This document shows positions 1 through 7,264 of a stretch of DNA of 52,514 nt, in pieces. The position numbers and the translations under genes were made by a program. This DNA comes from Acetobacteraceae bacterium. Its GTDB lineage: Bacteria > Pseudomonadota > Alphaproteobacteria > Acetobacterales > Acetobacteraceae. The notes below the pieces were generated by a model. That model saw only the letters and a program-made list of their open reading frames with translations. It was not told the DNA's origin and did no database searches. The first letter of the stretch is position 1. Each line of letters starts with the position of its first letter. The DNA lies in assembly GCA_030041375.1 (NCBI GenBank), contig JASHOA010000048.1, positions 1-52,514 on the forward strand, in the 5' to 3' direction.

Positions 1-1
1 C

Positions 2-142
2 GCCAAACTCAACGAGGTCGATCCGCGCGCCTGGCTCGCCGACGTGTTGGCGCGGATCGCCGATCATCCCGCCTCCCGCCTCCACGAGCTGTTGCCCTGG
101 CATTGGCCGAGGCCGAACGAGCGCCGTAGCTTGGCCGCTTGA
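2..142 (+). mobile_element. tnpC: IS66-family transposase, C-terminal fragment (open at left edge)
   Basis: The reading frame is already open at the window edge and ends with TGA at 140-142, giving 46 residues. The string VDPRAWLADVLARIADHP followed by RLHELLPWHW is the usual C-terminal tail of IS66 TnpC transposases, which catalyse DDE-type cut-and-paste transposition. Only the tail is visible, so whether the element is intact cannot be judged here. A GGTTAC at 192-197 could be the end of the right terminal inverted repeat, but its partner lies outside the window, so this is only a guess. Confidence 0.8.
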
Positions 143-469
143 GCATCCCAGACCTTGCCGGCGAATGTCCGACCCACGGTGCTCGGCGAATGGTTACTTT
201 AAGTCGGCCATTCAGTCATACCAAGCCGAACGTCCGCTTCTAGGCTGTCAAGCGATTGCTGGGACTGTCCGCAATAGACGCGAGGGCCCCGCTGCCAGGT
301 GGCGCTGAACGTCCGTTTCCGGGATTACCCGATCGGTGGGCTGGCGACCGGCTTGGATCGGCAGCCGCCTTGGCAGGCGAAAGAGTGGCTTTCTACCTGT
401 CCGCTTGGGGCGGCGTGTGTCATGCGGCCGCGTGACGATACGCAGTCGCGGCATGAAGCGGATGCTGGA

Positions 470-576
470 CTAGACCCGTGTCGGGCTGACTGTGCAGCCC
501 GACACGGGTCTCGCGCTTTATTCGAGCCCGCGATTCACGCCCTCCGACGATTCCGCCTCGGGCGATCGCGGACTAA
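470..576 (-). repeat. 107-bp two-hairpin repeat, copy A (reverse orientation)
   Basis: Full-length copy in reverse orientation. The distal 17-bp stem (AGACCCGTGTCGGGCTG and its complement) is perfect. The outer end reads CTAA, equal to TTAG in element orientation, as in copies B and F, instead of CTAG. The centre of the first hairpin reads GAATCG in element orientation, the subtype shared with B, F and G. It lies in DNA without a recognisable gene, about 330 bp from the IS66 tail. Confidence 0.9.
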
Positions 577-620
577 GACCTGAGCAGGCTGTCCGATCCG
601 GATGCGGCTACCTGCGAACG

Positions 621-635
621 CAATCACTGTGATTG
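621..635. promoter_or_regulatory. 15-bp palindrome upstream of cupin gene
   Basis: CAATCAC-T-GTGATTG is a perfect inverted repeat of 7-bp arms around one base. It ends 55 bp before the cupin start at 691, a position suited to an operator. The regulator is unknown and no adjacent regulator gene is visible. Confidence 0.35.
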
Positions 636-690
636 GTGGACAGTGACCTGTTTGTTCGGCAGTCTGGTGGCCTTACGCCGGAGGATCTCA

Positions 691-1218
691 ATGGTAACGA
701 CAGAATGTCCTTCCTTCATCGCCCATTGGAGCGGGATCGAACAACCGGACAACAGGCACTATGAGAATGACGATGAGTTGATGAGCATCGGCTCCCCTTT
801 CGGCAAATTCTTCGGCCTGACAAAGTTGGGTATTCATCACGAGAGATTGCCACCTGGCCGGCGTACATCATTTCCGCACGCGGAAAGCGCCGAGGAAGAG
901 TTTGTATATGTAATCGACGGCGAGCCAGATGTCTGGGTCGATGGCCGTCTCCATCGACTCAAGCCAGGCGATGGAGTCGGGTTTCCGGCCGGAACAGGGA
1001 TCGCGCATACCTTCCTTAACAACACCCCGGCCGAAGTCCGCCTGCTCGTGGTGGGTGAACGGAGCAAAGCCGAGAACCGCATCGTCTATCCGCTCAACCT
1101 CGATCGCAAAGCGCTACGCAAGGATTGGTGGCACGATCATCCGAAGCGCGCCCTGGGTCCTCACGACGGGTTGCCTGACCGGGTGCGCGCCGCCAAGTCC
1201 CGGCAACAAGCCGGATAA
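691..1218 (+). CDS. Cupin-domain protein
   Basis: A 175-residue single-domain cupin. The core runs from about residue 45 to 125: a Gly/Pro-rich strand, PHAESAEEEFVYVIDGEP (the first cupin motif, with His and Glu as likely metal ligands), then LKPGDGVGFPAGTGIAHTFLNN (the second motif, with a His). The frame stays open to 643, but ATG 691 is chosen because GGAGGA lies just upstream and the extra N-terminus is not cupin-like. Proteins of this class are stand-alone metal-binding beta-barrels with sugar isomerase, dioxygenase or ligand-sensing roles, and the sequence does not say which. The gene stands alone, with a palindrome (621-635) in its leader and the rpsI 3' end convergent to it. Confidence 0.75.
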   Translation: MVTTECPSFIAHWSGIEQPDNRHYENDDELMSIGSPFGKFFGLTKLGIHHERLPPGRRTSFPHAESAEEEFVYVIDGEPDVWVDGRLHRLKPGDGVGFPAGTGIAHTFLNNTPAEVRLLVVGERSKAENRIVYPLNLDRKALRKDWWHDHPKRALGPHDGLPDRVRAAKSRQQAG

Positions 1219-1409
1219 CGAGGCGGTCGTGTCGCCAGCGAATGAGCGGGTCGTTCCGGGCACGAAGGCGCCTGCACAAAGGCGAACCCGGGGATTCGAC
1301 GCTCCAATGTCCCGGGAACGGACCGGCGCCTTCCCACCTGACGCCGAAGTTCAAACCGAGACACTGCCCACCCGGCGTCCGCCTCGATGGGCCGCCCCCG
1401 GCGCCGAGC

Positions 1410-1898
1410 CTACCGCTTCGAGAACTGGAAGCTGCGGCGCGCCTTGGCGCGGCCGTATTTCTTGCGCTCCACCACGCGCGGATCGCGCGTCAGAAATCCC
1501 GCCACCTTGAGGATGCCGCGCAATTCCGGCTCGTAAAAAGTCAGCGCCCGGCTGATGCCGTGCCTGACCGCGCCCGCCTGCCCGGAAAGCCCGCCGCCCG
1601 AGACCGTGCAGATCACGTCGAACTGGTTGTAGCGGTCGGCCACCAGGAAGGGCTGCGTGATCAGCATCCGCAGCACCGGGCGGGCAAAATACTGCGCCGC
1701 CTTGCGCTCGTTGATGGTGATGTTTCCCTTGCCGGGCTTGATCCACACCCGCGCCACCGCGTTCTTGCGCCGCCCGGTCGCGTAGGCACGGCCCTTGGCA
1801 TCGCGCCTCGGCTCGAGCTTCGGCCGCTCGGCAATCTCCGGCGTGCGGGCCGCCAGCTCCTTGAGGTCGGCCAGCGTGCGCGTCTCGGATGCAGACAT
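1410..1898 (-). CDS. rpsI: 30S ribosomal protein S9
   Basis: A 162-residue S9/uS9 protein. The conserved core begins at [19 protein letters not shown] and ends in the family-typical basic tail [22 protein letters not shown], which reaches the ribosomal P site. A roughly 35-residue N-terminal extension ([17 protein letters not shown]) is common in alphaproteobacteria. The start ATG (1896-1898) has GAGGAG about 8 bases upstream, inside the end of rplM. Only 4 bases separate it from the rplM stop, so the two are co-transcribed and probably translationally coupled. Confidence 0.97.
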   Translation of the reverse strand: MSASETRTLADLKELAARTPEIAERPKLEPRRDAKGRAYATGRRKNAVARVWIKPGKGNITINERKAAQYFARPVLRMLITQPFLVADRYNQFDVICTVSGGGLSGQAGAVRHGISRALTFYEPELRGILKVAGFLTRDPRVVERKKYGRAKARRSFQFSKR

Positions 1899-1902
1899 CG
1901 GC

Positions 1903-2367
1903 TCAACTCCTCGCGTTCTTCGCGTTCATCGCCGCGACATCGAGCTTCTGCGGCGCCTGCGCCGCGTGCGGATGTTCCGGCCCGGCATAGACATGCAGGT
2001 GCCGCATCTGCCGCCGCTGCAACGGCCCGCGGGTGATCATGCGCTCCACCGCCTTTTCGAGCACGCGCTCGGGATGCCGGCTCTCCAGCCGCTGGCGCAG
2101 CGTGCGTCCCTTGATGCCGCCAGGATAGCCGGTATGGTAATAGAAGACCGACTGGTCGAGCTTGTTGCCGGTGATCCGGACGCGCCCGGCATTCACCACC
2201 ACCACATTGTCTCCGCAGTCGACATGCGGCGTGAATTGCGGCTTGTGCTTGCCGCGCAGCCGGGCCGCGATCAGCGCCGCCAGCCGCCCCAGCACCAGCC
2301 CTTCGGCATCGATCAGCACCCAGTCCTTGCGGACCTCCGCAGGTTTCAGTGAAAGCGTCGTCCTCAT
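1903..2367 (-). CDS. rplM: 50S ribosomal protein L13
   Basis: L13/uL13, an early-assembling large-subunit protein. Diagnostic strings are [19 protein letters not shown], the [17 protein letters not shown] segment and the YYHTGYPGG loop. The frame is open to 2445, but ATG 2365-2367 ([16 protein letters not shown]) matches the normal family N-terminus and gives 154 residues. It is the first gene of the rplM-rpsI pair, with a sigma-70-like promoter about 28 bases upstream. It is divergent from the dehydratase gene at 2492, so the 124-bp gap must hold both promoters. Confidence 0.97.
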   Translation of the reverse strand: MRTTLSLKPAEVRKDWVLIDAEGLVLGRLAALIAARLRGKHKPQFTPHVDCGDNVVVVNAGRVRITGNKLDQSVFYYHTGYPGGIKGRTLRQRLESRHPERVLEKAVERMITRGPLQRRQMRHLHVYAGPEHPHAAQAPQKLDVAAMNAKNARS

Positions 2368-2394
2368 CGGCGGCGTCCTCGCAAACGGCGCCGG

Positions 2395-2423
2395 CTTATG
2401 CCGGCAAGTCCAATGCCCGTCAA
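2395..2423 (-). promoter_or_regulatory. Predicted sigma-70 promoter of rplM-rpsI
   Basis: On the minus strand TTGACG (2418-2423) is followed after 17 bases by CATAAG (2395-2400). These match the -35 and -10 consensus well in a GC-rich genome and lie 28 bases before the rplM ATG. The -10 overlaps a small GCCGGC-TTAT-GCCGGC palindrome. Confidence 0.5.
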
Positions 2424-2433
2424 GTTTTTCCCG

Positions 2434-2455
2434 TTGTGGTATCATATTACCACAA
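2434..2455. promoter_or_regulatory. Inverted repeat, candidate operator of the dehydratase gene
   Basis: TTGTGGTA, then TCATAT, then TACCACAA: perfect 8-bp arms with a 6-bp centre, AT-rich against a GC-rich background. It ends 36 bp upstream of the dehydratase ATG and also lies upstream of the rplM promoter. TGGTA/TACCA half-sites are typical of GntR-family (FCD-type) sugar-acid regulators, which would fit the neighbouring enzyme. That link is inference, and no regulator gene is adjacent. Confidence 0.45.
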
Positions 2456-2491
2456 GTTGCCGCGTCCCCCTTGCCGGCTTACCATTTGACG

Positions 2492-4195
2492 ATGCCGAAC
2501 CATTCCGAGCGCGGCCTCTCCCGCCAAACCGCCGGCTACGGCGATCGCGACTTTTCCCTCTATCTCCGCCGCTCCTTCGCCCGCTCCATGGGCTACTCGA
2601 AGGCAATCCTCGATCGTCCCGTCATCGGCATCGTCGATACCGCCTCCGGATACAACAACTGCCACCGCACCGTTCCCGATCTCGTGGAGGCGGTGAAGCG
2701 CGGCGTGCTCGCCGCCGGTGGCCTGCCGCTCTCTTTCCCCACCATCTCGCTCTCCGAGCCCTCGCTCTACCCGACTTCGATGCATTATCGGAACCTCGCC
2801 GCTCTCGATACCGAGGCGATGCTGTCGGCCCAGCCGATGGATGCGGCGGTGCTCATCGGCGGCTGCGACAAGACGGTGCCGGCGCAACTCATGGCCGCGG
2901 CTTCGGCCGATCTGCCGGTGATCGGCCTCGTCACCGGTCCGATGCTGGCCACGTCCTTCGAGGGCGAGCGCCTTGCCGCCTGCACCGATTGCCGCCGTTA
3001 CTGGGCGGCCTACCGGGCCGGGCGCGTGAGCAAGGAGCGTATTGCCGAGATCGAGGGCCGGCTCGCCACCACCGCCGGCACCTGCGGCGTGATGGGCACC
3101 GCGAGCACGATGGCCTGCCTCACCGAGACGCTCGGCTTCCTGCCCCCCGGCACCGCCAGCATCCCGGCCGTGCATGCCGAACGACTCGCCGCCGCCGAAG
3201 CCGCCGGCGCGCTGGCGATGCAGCTCGTCGATGCCCCCGTCCGGCCCTCGGACCTGATCACGCCGCACTCGGTCGAGAACGCACTCATCGTGCTGCTGGC
3301 GCTCGGCGGTTCCACCAATGCGCTCATTCATCTCACCGCGATCGCCGGCCGCCGCTCCATCCCGGTCGATCTCCACCACCTCAACGAATTGTCCCATCAG
3401 ACACCCGTGTTGGTGGACCTGAAACCGACCGGCGACGGCTACATGGAGGATTTCCACGCCGCGGGCGGGCTCCCTGCCCTGCTCTACGAACTTCGCGATC
3501 TCCTCCATCTCGACGCGATCGACGTCACGGGCACCTCTCTCGCCGATCGGCTCGCGGAGCCTCCGCCCTTCGTCGATCGGCGCTTCATCCGCTCGCCCGC
3601 GAATCCGATCTCGCCCTTGGGCGGCCTCGTCGCACTGTTCGGCACGCTCGCTCCGCGCGGGGCAATCCTGAAGCGCAGCGCCGCCACCCCTGCCCTTTTC
3701 GAGCGCGAGGCACGCGCCGTCGTCTTCGATGGGCTCGAAGATCTGGCCCGACGCATCGACGATCCTTCGCTCGAGGTCACCCCCGACGACTTCCTCGTGC
3801 TCAAGAACGCCGGCCCCCGCTCCGTGGCCGGAATGCCGGAGGCCGGCTATCTGCCGATCCCGCAGAAGCTCGCCCGCGCCGGCGTGAAGGACATGGTGCG
3901 GATCAGCGATTGCCGCATGTCCGGCACTGCCTTCGGCACCATCGTCCTGCACACGACACCCGAGGCCGCCGCCGGCGGCCCGCTCGCTCTGGTCGAAACG
4001 GGTGACCGCATTCGCCTCTCCGTCGCCGAACGGCGGCTCGACCTCCTGCTGGACGAGACAACCCTCGGCCGCCGCCGCGCCCTCTGGCGTGCTCCGCCCC
4101 TGCCGCCGCGCGGCTGGGATCGCCTGGTCGCCGAGCAGGTCCTTCAAGCCGATGCAGGCTGCGATCTCGGTTTTCTCAAACCCGCCCCCGCGTAA
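2492..4195 (+). CDS. IlvD/Edd-family dehydratase (sugar-acid or dihydroxy-acid type)
   Basis: A 567-residue Fe-S dehydratase that removes water from 2,3-dihydroxy acids. Cys57 (GYNNC), Cys125 (GGCDKT) and Cys198 (AGTCGVMG) occupy the three cluster-ligand positions of the [2Fe-2S] pentonate dehydratases. Asp126-Lys127 are the metal/carbamylation pair, and Ser477 in ISDCRMSG is the expected catalytic serine. Length and the short insertions resemble L-arabinonate/xylonate dehydratases more than IlvD, but the substrate cannot be fixed by eye. The frame is open well upstream; ATG 2492 is chosen because the family homology starts there (SERGLSRQTAGYGDRDF). An AT-rich palindrome 36 bp upstream may be a GntR-type operator. 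A DHDPS-family lyase at 31960 could act on the 2-keto-3-deoxy product, though it is far away. Confidence 0.85.
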   Translation: MPNHSERGLSRQTAGYGDRDFSLYLRRSFARSMGYSKAILDRPVIGIVDTASGYNNCHRTVPDLVEAVKRGVLAAGGLPLSFPTISLSEPSLYPTSMHYRNLAALDTEAMLSAQPMDAAVLIGGCDKTVPAQLMAAASADLPVIGLVTGPMLATSFEGERLAACTDCRRYWAAYRAGRVSKERIAEIEGRLATTAGTCGVMGTASTMACLTETLGFLPPGTASIPAVHAERLAAAEAAGALAMQLVDAPVRPSDLITPHSVENALIVLLALGGSTNALIHLTAIAGRRSIPVDLHHLNELSHQTPVLVDLKPTGDGYMEDFHAAGGLPALLYELRDLLHLDAIDVTGTSLADRLAEPPPFVDRRFIRSPANPISPLGGLVALFGTLAPRGAILKRSAATPALFEREARAVVFDGLEDLARRIDDPSLEVTPDDFLVLKNAGPRSVAGMPEAGYLPIPQKLARAGVKDMVRISDCRMSGTAFGTIVLHTTPEAAAGGPLALVETGDRIRLSVAERRLDLLLDETTLGRRRALWRAPPLPPRGWDRLVAEQVLQADAGCDLGFLKPAPA

Positions 4196-4464
4196 CCGCG
4201 CCCGCCTCGCCCGATCGGCCCCGCAGGCTTCCGCGGATCCCCGAGCCGGAGCGCGAGTTCGATGATGCCATCGGCACGCAGGCGCGAACGAAGGGCGAGC
4301 CGCATCCCGGCGGCGACGAACTGGAGATGGTCGATCTCGAGGCCCATTCCGCTCGCCGCGATCGCCCGCCAGGCCAGGCGGGCTGCTTCGGGAAGATGAT
4401 TGCCGAGGCAGCGCTCGGCCTCCGCAGTGGGAACGATGACAACCGGCGCGTTTGCCCGGACCAT
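4144..4464 (-). CDS. Small hypothetical protein
   Basis: A 106-residue product beginning at ATG 4462-4464, preceded by GAGGAG at good spacing. The N-terminal half (VVIVPTAEAERCLGNHLPEA) could fold, and the C-terminal 25 residues are Gly/Arg-rich and low-complexity. It overlaps the 3' end of the convergent dehydratase by 52 bases, so the tail may be an artefact of reading antisense to that gene. I do not recognise the family. The ribosome binding site is the main support. Confidence 0.4.
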   Translation of the reverse strand: MVRANAPVVIVPTAEAERCLGNHLPEAARLAWRAIAASGMGLEIDHLQFVAAGMRLALRSRLRADGIIELALRLGDPRKPAGPIGRGGRGYAGAGLRKPRSQPASA

Positions 4465-4775
4465 GGCGGTCTCCTCGGTTTGCTGCACGACCAAGCCGCC
4501 CGGACAGATTCCGGTTGCGGACTGATTGCTGCACCGAGGGAACGGGCTCAGAAATTCACGCGGACAACGCTCCAGGAAAGAGGGGGCTCCGGGCAAGGCG
4601 GGCGGCCCTATGCCGGATTTCTTGCGCCGTTGCAAGCATAATTCGCCATCCGGGCACGGCGCCCCGGGGGTCCCAGGCGATCATTTCGACAACAGGCAAG
4701 AACAGTTCTGAGAAGGGAAGGCGCCCCGATACACGGCTCCGGGCGGCACGCGTCGGGGATCGTCAGAAACCCTGG

Positions 4776-4882
4776 TTAGCCCGCGATCGCCCGAGGCGGA
4801 ATCGTCGGAGGGCGTGAATCGCGGGCTCGAATCAAGCGCGAAACCGGTGTCGGGCTGCACAGTCAGCCCGACACCGGTCTAG
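4776..4882 (+). repeat. 107-bp two-hairpin repeat, copy B
   Basis: Full-length copy with TTAG at the left end and CTAG at the right; subtype GAATCG. In the 17-bp stem, position 6 is changed from C-G to G-C on both arms (left AAACCGGTG, right CACCGGTCT), a compensatory double change that preserves pairing. Position 2 has a single uncompensated G-to-A change. No gene lies close by on either side. Confidence 0.9.
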
Positions 4883-4924
4883 CGAGAAGGGCCGCACCCG
4901 GCTTCGCTCAACCGCATCCCCGCT

Positions 4925-5036
4925 GGCAGCCAATGTGAGCACGATCCTCCGTTGGCGAGCGCGGCGCGATAATGGCGAGCACAGCGGCAGACAAAGTGAG
5001 CACAAGGCTCGCCCCATTGGCAGCTAATCCGAGCGG
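4925..5036 (+). repeat. Degenerate short direct repeats, possible IS21-type end
   Basis: Three related 18-mers occur: GGCAGCCAATGTGAGCAC (4925), GGCAGACAAAGTGAGCAC (4986) and GGCAGCTAATCCGAGCGG (5019). Between and after them lie shorter variants such as TTGGCGAGC, ATGGCGAGCAC and TTTGCGAGCAC. Arrays of GAGCA-type motifs are typical of IS21-family ends, where the transposase binds several repeats. No istA/istB gene is adjacent, so this would be a solo or decayed end. The repeats are seen; the IS assignment is inference. Confidence 0.4.
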
Positions 5037-5435
5037 AAAACGCCGCCGTTTGCGAGCACGAGCCCCGATGATTGCAAGCGCCTGTAGCTACGAACTCGAC
5101 ATGGAGAGCCGCATCCCGATCCTCACCTGACTTCAAATGGCGGCTGGTGACACGACTGTTGGAATGGGGCCCTATCGGGCGGGCGGGATATGACTCAGAC
5201 TTCCGTGATAGCGGGTATCAGGCCGGCGTCCCGGGAGGCTTTGTCGGGATTCTTTACAGTCGAAACGGCTCAGCGGCCGATCGGCCATCCCGAAATGTTG
5301 CCGATCAGCCCACTCGACCCGTCGCACAGGGCAAATTGCGGCAACGGCGGACGGCAGTGGTGGTCGGATCCGCTGGTCAGTTCGAACATCCGTCGGAGAA
5401 CTTTACAGATCCCGCCAGCCCGCGATCTCGCGTGA

Positions 5436-5461
5436 CCTAGCAAACTGCTGTTTCTGCTAGG
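5436..5461 (+). terminator. Hairpin CCTAGCA...TGCTAGG with T-rich tail
   Basis: Seven-bp arms (5436-5442 and 5455-5461) enclose AAACTGCTGTTTC, which can pair further (AAC with GTT). CTTTTCATTTTATT follows. It has the form of an intrinsic terminator on the plus strand. It also sits 20 bp upstream of the -24 box of the sigma-54 promoter, so it could instead insulate that promoter or bind a regulator. Confidence 0.5.
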
Positions 5462-5481
5462 CTTTTCATTTTATTGCGCCG

Positions 5482-5497
5482 CGGCACAAGAATTGCT
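5482..5497 (+). promoter_or_regulatory. Sigma-54 (RpoN) promoter of the PEP-CTERM gene
   Basis: CGGCAC-AAGAA-TTGCT matches the -24/-12 consensus TGGCAC-N5-TTGCW at every position but the first, with the exact GG-to-GC spacing. Transcription would start near 5508, leaving a leader of about 150 bases before the ATG at 5656. PEP-CTERM genes in several groups are known to be under RpoN and the PrsK/PrsR two-component system, so context agrees. Confidence 0.75.
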
Positions 5498-5655
5498 TGT
5501 CAACTGCTACCGCGACATCGTCCGAAAACGGAGGTGCGATCGCCGGCGCCGAAACTGGAAGGGTAGGGTGAGGCGCATTCTGCTCCCGGCTGCGCCAGAC
5601 ACTCAAACCGCAACGACCAGGGAGAAGCGTCGATCCCCGCGAGGACAGGAGCGTC

Positions 5656-6264
5656 ATGACAATGTTGAAATCGACAACGCGTACGTGGGGAGTCGCCGCG
5701 GCGCTGCTGGTCGGCTGTAGCCTGGCCGCCCCGCCGGCTCAGGCCGACTATATCGTGACACTCACGCAAGTGGGGGGCAACGTCGTCGCCACGGGCAGCG
5801 GAACAATCGATCTGACCGACCTGAGTTTATTCGGCACCGGCATCGTCATAACCAGTGTGACGCCAAGCAGCGGAAGAATAACGATCGGACCGGCGGCGAG
5901 TCCCGCGTTCACTACAGTCTACACGGGGTTCACGGGGCCAACGAGTTTCGGCAGCGGCGGCACTACCTTCCCCAGCAGCGGCAGCGGCCCCATCGTCGGC
6001 ACCATCACTTCCTCTCTCCTGGTCGTGCCGGAGGGCTACGTCTCCGGCAGTACCCTCTCCGACACATCGACCTACGATGACGCGACCTTCGCGAGCCTCG
6101 GCATGACCCCCGGCACCTACACATGGACGTGGGGGAGCGGATCGGCTGCCGACAGCTTCACGATCGAGGTCGTGCCGGAGCCGGAAAGCCTGGCCCTGCT
6201 CGGCACCGCGCTTCTCGGCCTCGGCCTCGTCGGCTTCGCCTCACGCCGGCGCCCGGTCGGCTGA
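5656..6264 (+). CDS. PEP-CTERM sorting-domain exported protein
   Basis: A 202-residue exported protein. Residues 1-31 form a Sec signal peptide (basic start, AAALLVGCSL core, cleavage near AQA-DY). Residues about 32-170 are Gly/Ser/Thr-rich beta-type sequence without Cys. The C-terminus has the three-part exosortase signal: VPEPES, a hydrophobic helix (LALLGTALLGLGLVGFA) and a basic tail SRRRPVG. An exosortase recognises this signal and processes the protein at the membrane, usually in exopolysaccharide-producing bacteria; none is in the window. ATG 5656 has AGGAG just upstream. It is a single gene with its own sigma-54 promoter. Its specific role is unknown. Confidence 0.85.
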   Translation: MTMLKSTTRTWGVAAALLVGCSLAAPPAQADYIVTLTQVGGNVVATGSGTIDLTDLSLFGTGIVITSVTPSSGRITIGPAASPAFTTVYTGFTGPTSFGSGGTTFPSSGSGPIVGTITSSLLVVPEGYVSGSTLSDTSTYDDATFASLGMTPGTYTWTWGSGSAADSFTIEVVPEPESLALLGTALLGLGLVGFASRRRPVG

Positions 6265-6420
6265 CGATATCCTTTGCGCGGCGATCGGGCGGCACCTGCT
6301 GCGTGCCGCCCTTCGACTCGCCCGCTGTCCGCTCGGCAGCAGCGCGGGAAGAATGGCGCGAAAAACGATTCCCCGTGGTGTTTTGCCCAATCAGGAAAGC
6401 ATCGCAAAGTGTGGGGTGGA

Positions 6421-6730
6421 TCATGCCGCGGTGGCCTGACTGGCGCTCGTGCTGTCATTGGCGAGGCCGGGGTACCAGCGCTCGAACTTCGACCGAAGGG
6501 TTCCGTCGAGCACGCGCGTTCGGGTCTGCAGCAAAAGATGGGCACCCCGCTTCGTCCATTGCATCTGCTGGCGCTTGGCGAAGCGCTTACCGATAACGGC
6601 GTTGACTGTGGACTCCGCCAGGCATGAGGAGATGCGCTCGCCGGCGCGGAACCGCTCGCCGTAGTTGATCAGGCTGGCAGCGTTGGCAGCGATGTAGTTC
6701 GCGAAATCGCGCGCTGCACGAAAGAGGGCT
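6421..6730 (-). pseudogene. ISKra4-type transposase, C-terminal remnant
   Basis: About 100 codons in frame to TGA at 6421-6423. The sequence DFANYIAANAASLINYGERF, then the ERISS motif, ESTVNAVIGKRFAKRQQMQWT and GAHLLLQTRTRVL...FERWYPGL match the C-terminal end of ISKra4-family transposases as I know them. The remaining roughly 80% of the gene is missing. At about 6725-6735 the sequence switches into a broken gamma-glutamylcyclotransferase-like gene on the same strand, so this is a deletion scar or partial IS insertion. The frame continues open upstream through the other gene out of phase, which produces a spurious long reading frame. Confidence 0.65.
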
Positions 6731-7163
6731 GCAGAAGCGGCAAGGACGCATCCGGCAGCGGCAAATCCACACCCGGCGCCTTGCTCGGCCTTTCCGGTAT
6801 ATAAACCCAAATCTTCCCCTGTGCCGGAAGGCGCTGCCGGGAGACCGCCTCGATATCGGAGCGCGGCACCTCGGCGTGTGCATAACCCGCCTCGCGCCCA
6901 TCGAACGCGGCCATCTCGTTCCCCTCGACCGGAAACAGCACGCCATTGATCGTCATCGCCTCTGCTCCGGGCCCGGGTCGCGCCAGCCCGAGCCCGGTAA
7001 ATCCTGACGCGGACCGTTCGTCCCCGGTACGCACGTAGCCGAATGCCGCGGAGACCCGCACAGGAATGGTATGGATCGGCTTCGGCGGGGTCGCGTTTCG
7101 CGAAGCGGAGTTGATGCGGGAGCCATAGCCGAAAATGAAGTTGCCCGGCTGACCCGGGAGCAT
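6726..7163 (-). pseudogene. Gamma-glutamylcyclotransferase-like gene, 3' end lost
   Basis: Begins at ATG 7161-7163 with the family hallmark NFIFGYGSRIN. The segment VRVSAAFGYVR, GFTGLGLARP and the INGVLFPV block follow, ending at PDASLPLLQ, where the family normally continues into a further helical segment. Here sequence similarity stops at about 6725 and ISKra4-type transposase sequence takes over. The frame runs on to 6669 through non-homologous residues. GGCT-fold proteins cleave gamma-glutamyl peptides to 5-oxoproline; this copy is probably inactive. Confidence 0.6.
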
Positions 7164-7264
7164 CCGGCCTCAATAATCCTGGGCAGCCGCGGCCTGCGAG
7201 GCAGCGATCAGAAGCACCGCCGCGATGATGACCGGGTTGCGCGCATCTCCCCGCCTCCTCTCAA

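Larger units (their letters stand above)
143..690. other. Gene-poor spacer between IS66 tail and cupin gene
   Basis: No convincing gene was found in these 548 bases. The reading frames present run through the 107-bp repeat at 470-576 or lack a ribosome binding site. The stretch holds repeat copy A and a 15-bp palindrome at 621-635. The rest (about 198-469) looks like decayed non-coding DNA next to an IS end; I recognise nothing in it. Confidence 0.5.
4465..5655. other. Gene-poor accessory stretch
   Basis: About 1.2 kb without a recognisable gene. In order it holds repeat copy B (4776-4882), a cluster of GAGC-type direct repeats reminiscent of an IS end (4925-5036), an open frame at 5072-5440 with no family resemblance or convincing start, a strong hairpin followed by T-rich DNA (5436-5461) and a sigma-54 promoter (5482-5497) serving the next gene. 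Confidence 0.55.

Noticed and set aside
299-583. Open frame giving a 94-residue protein ending in a Cys/Arg-rich tail
   Set aside because: Its C-terminal third is simply the translation of repeat copy A. The same tail appears in frames across copies C and E. No ribosome binding site or family.
4002-4265. Plus-strand 87-codon frame across the dehydratase 3' end
   Set aside because: Overlaps the dehydratase in another frame, and its only extension is unrelated sequence.
2447-4534. 695-codon minus-strand frame opposite the dehydratase
   Set aside because: The plus strand encodes an intact enzyme with all ligand residues; the opposite frame is Arg/Gly/Ala-rich noise.
5072-5440. 122-codon plus-strand frame ending inside the hairpin at 5436
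   Set aside because: No family resemblance, no good ribosome binding site and a composition like non-coding DNA. Kept only as part of the gene-poor stretch.
7170-7246. Signal-peptide-like string (NPVIIAAVLLIAASQAAAAQDY) just before the cyclotransferase-like gene
   Set aside because: The ATG with a good ribosome binding site (7244-7246) is in a different frame, and the string ends at once with a stop. It may be the frameshifted start of a lost exported protein, but too little is left to annotate.
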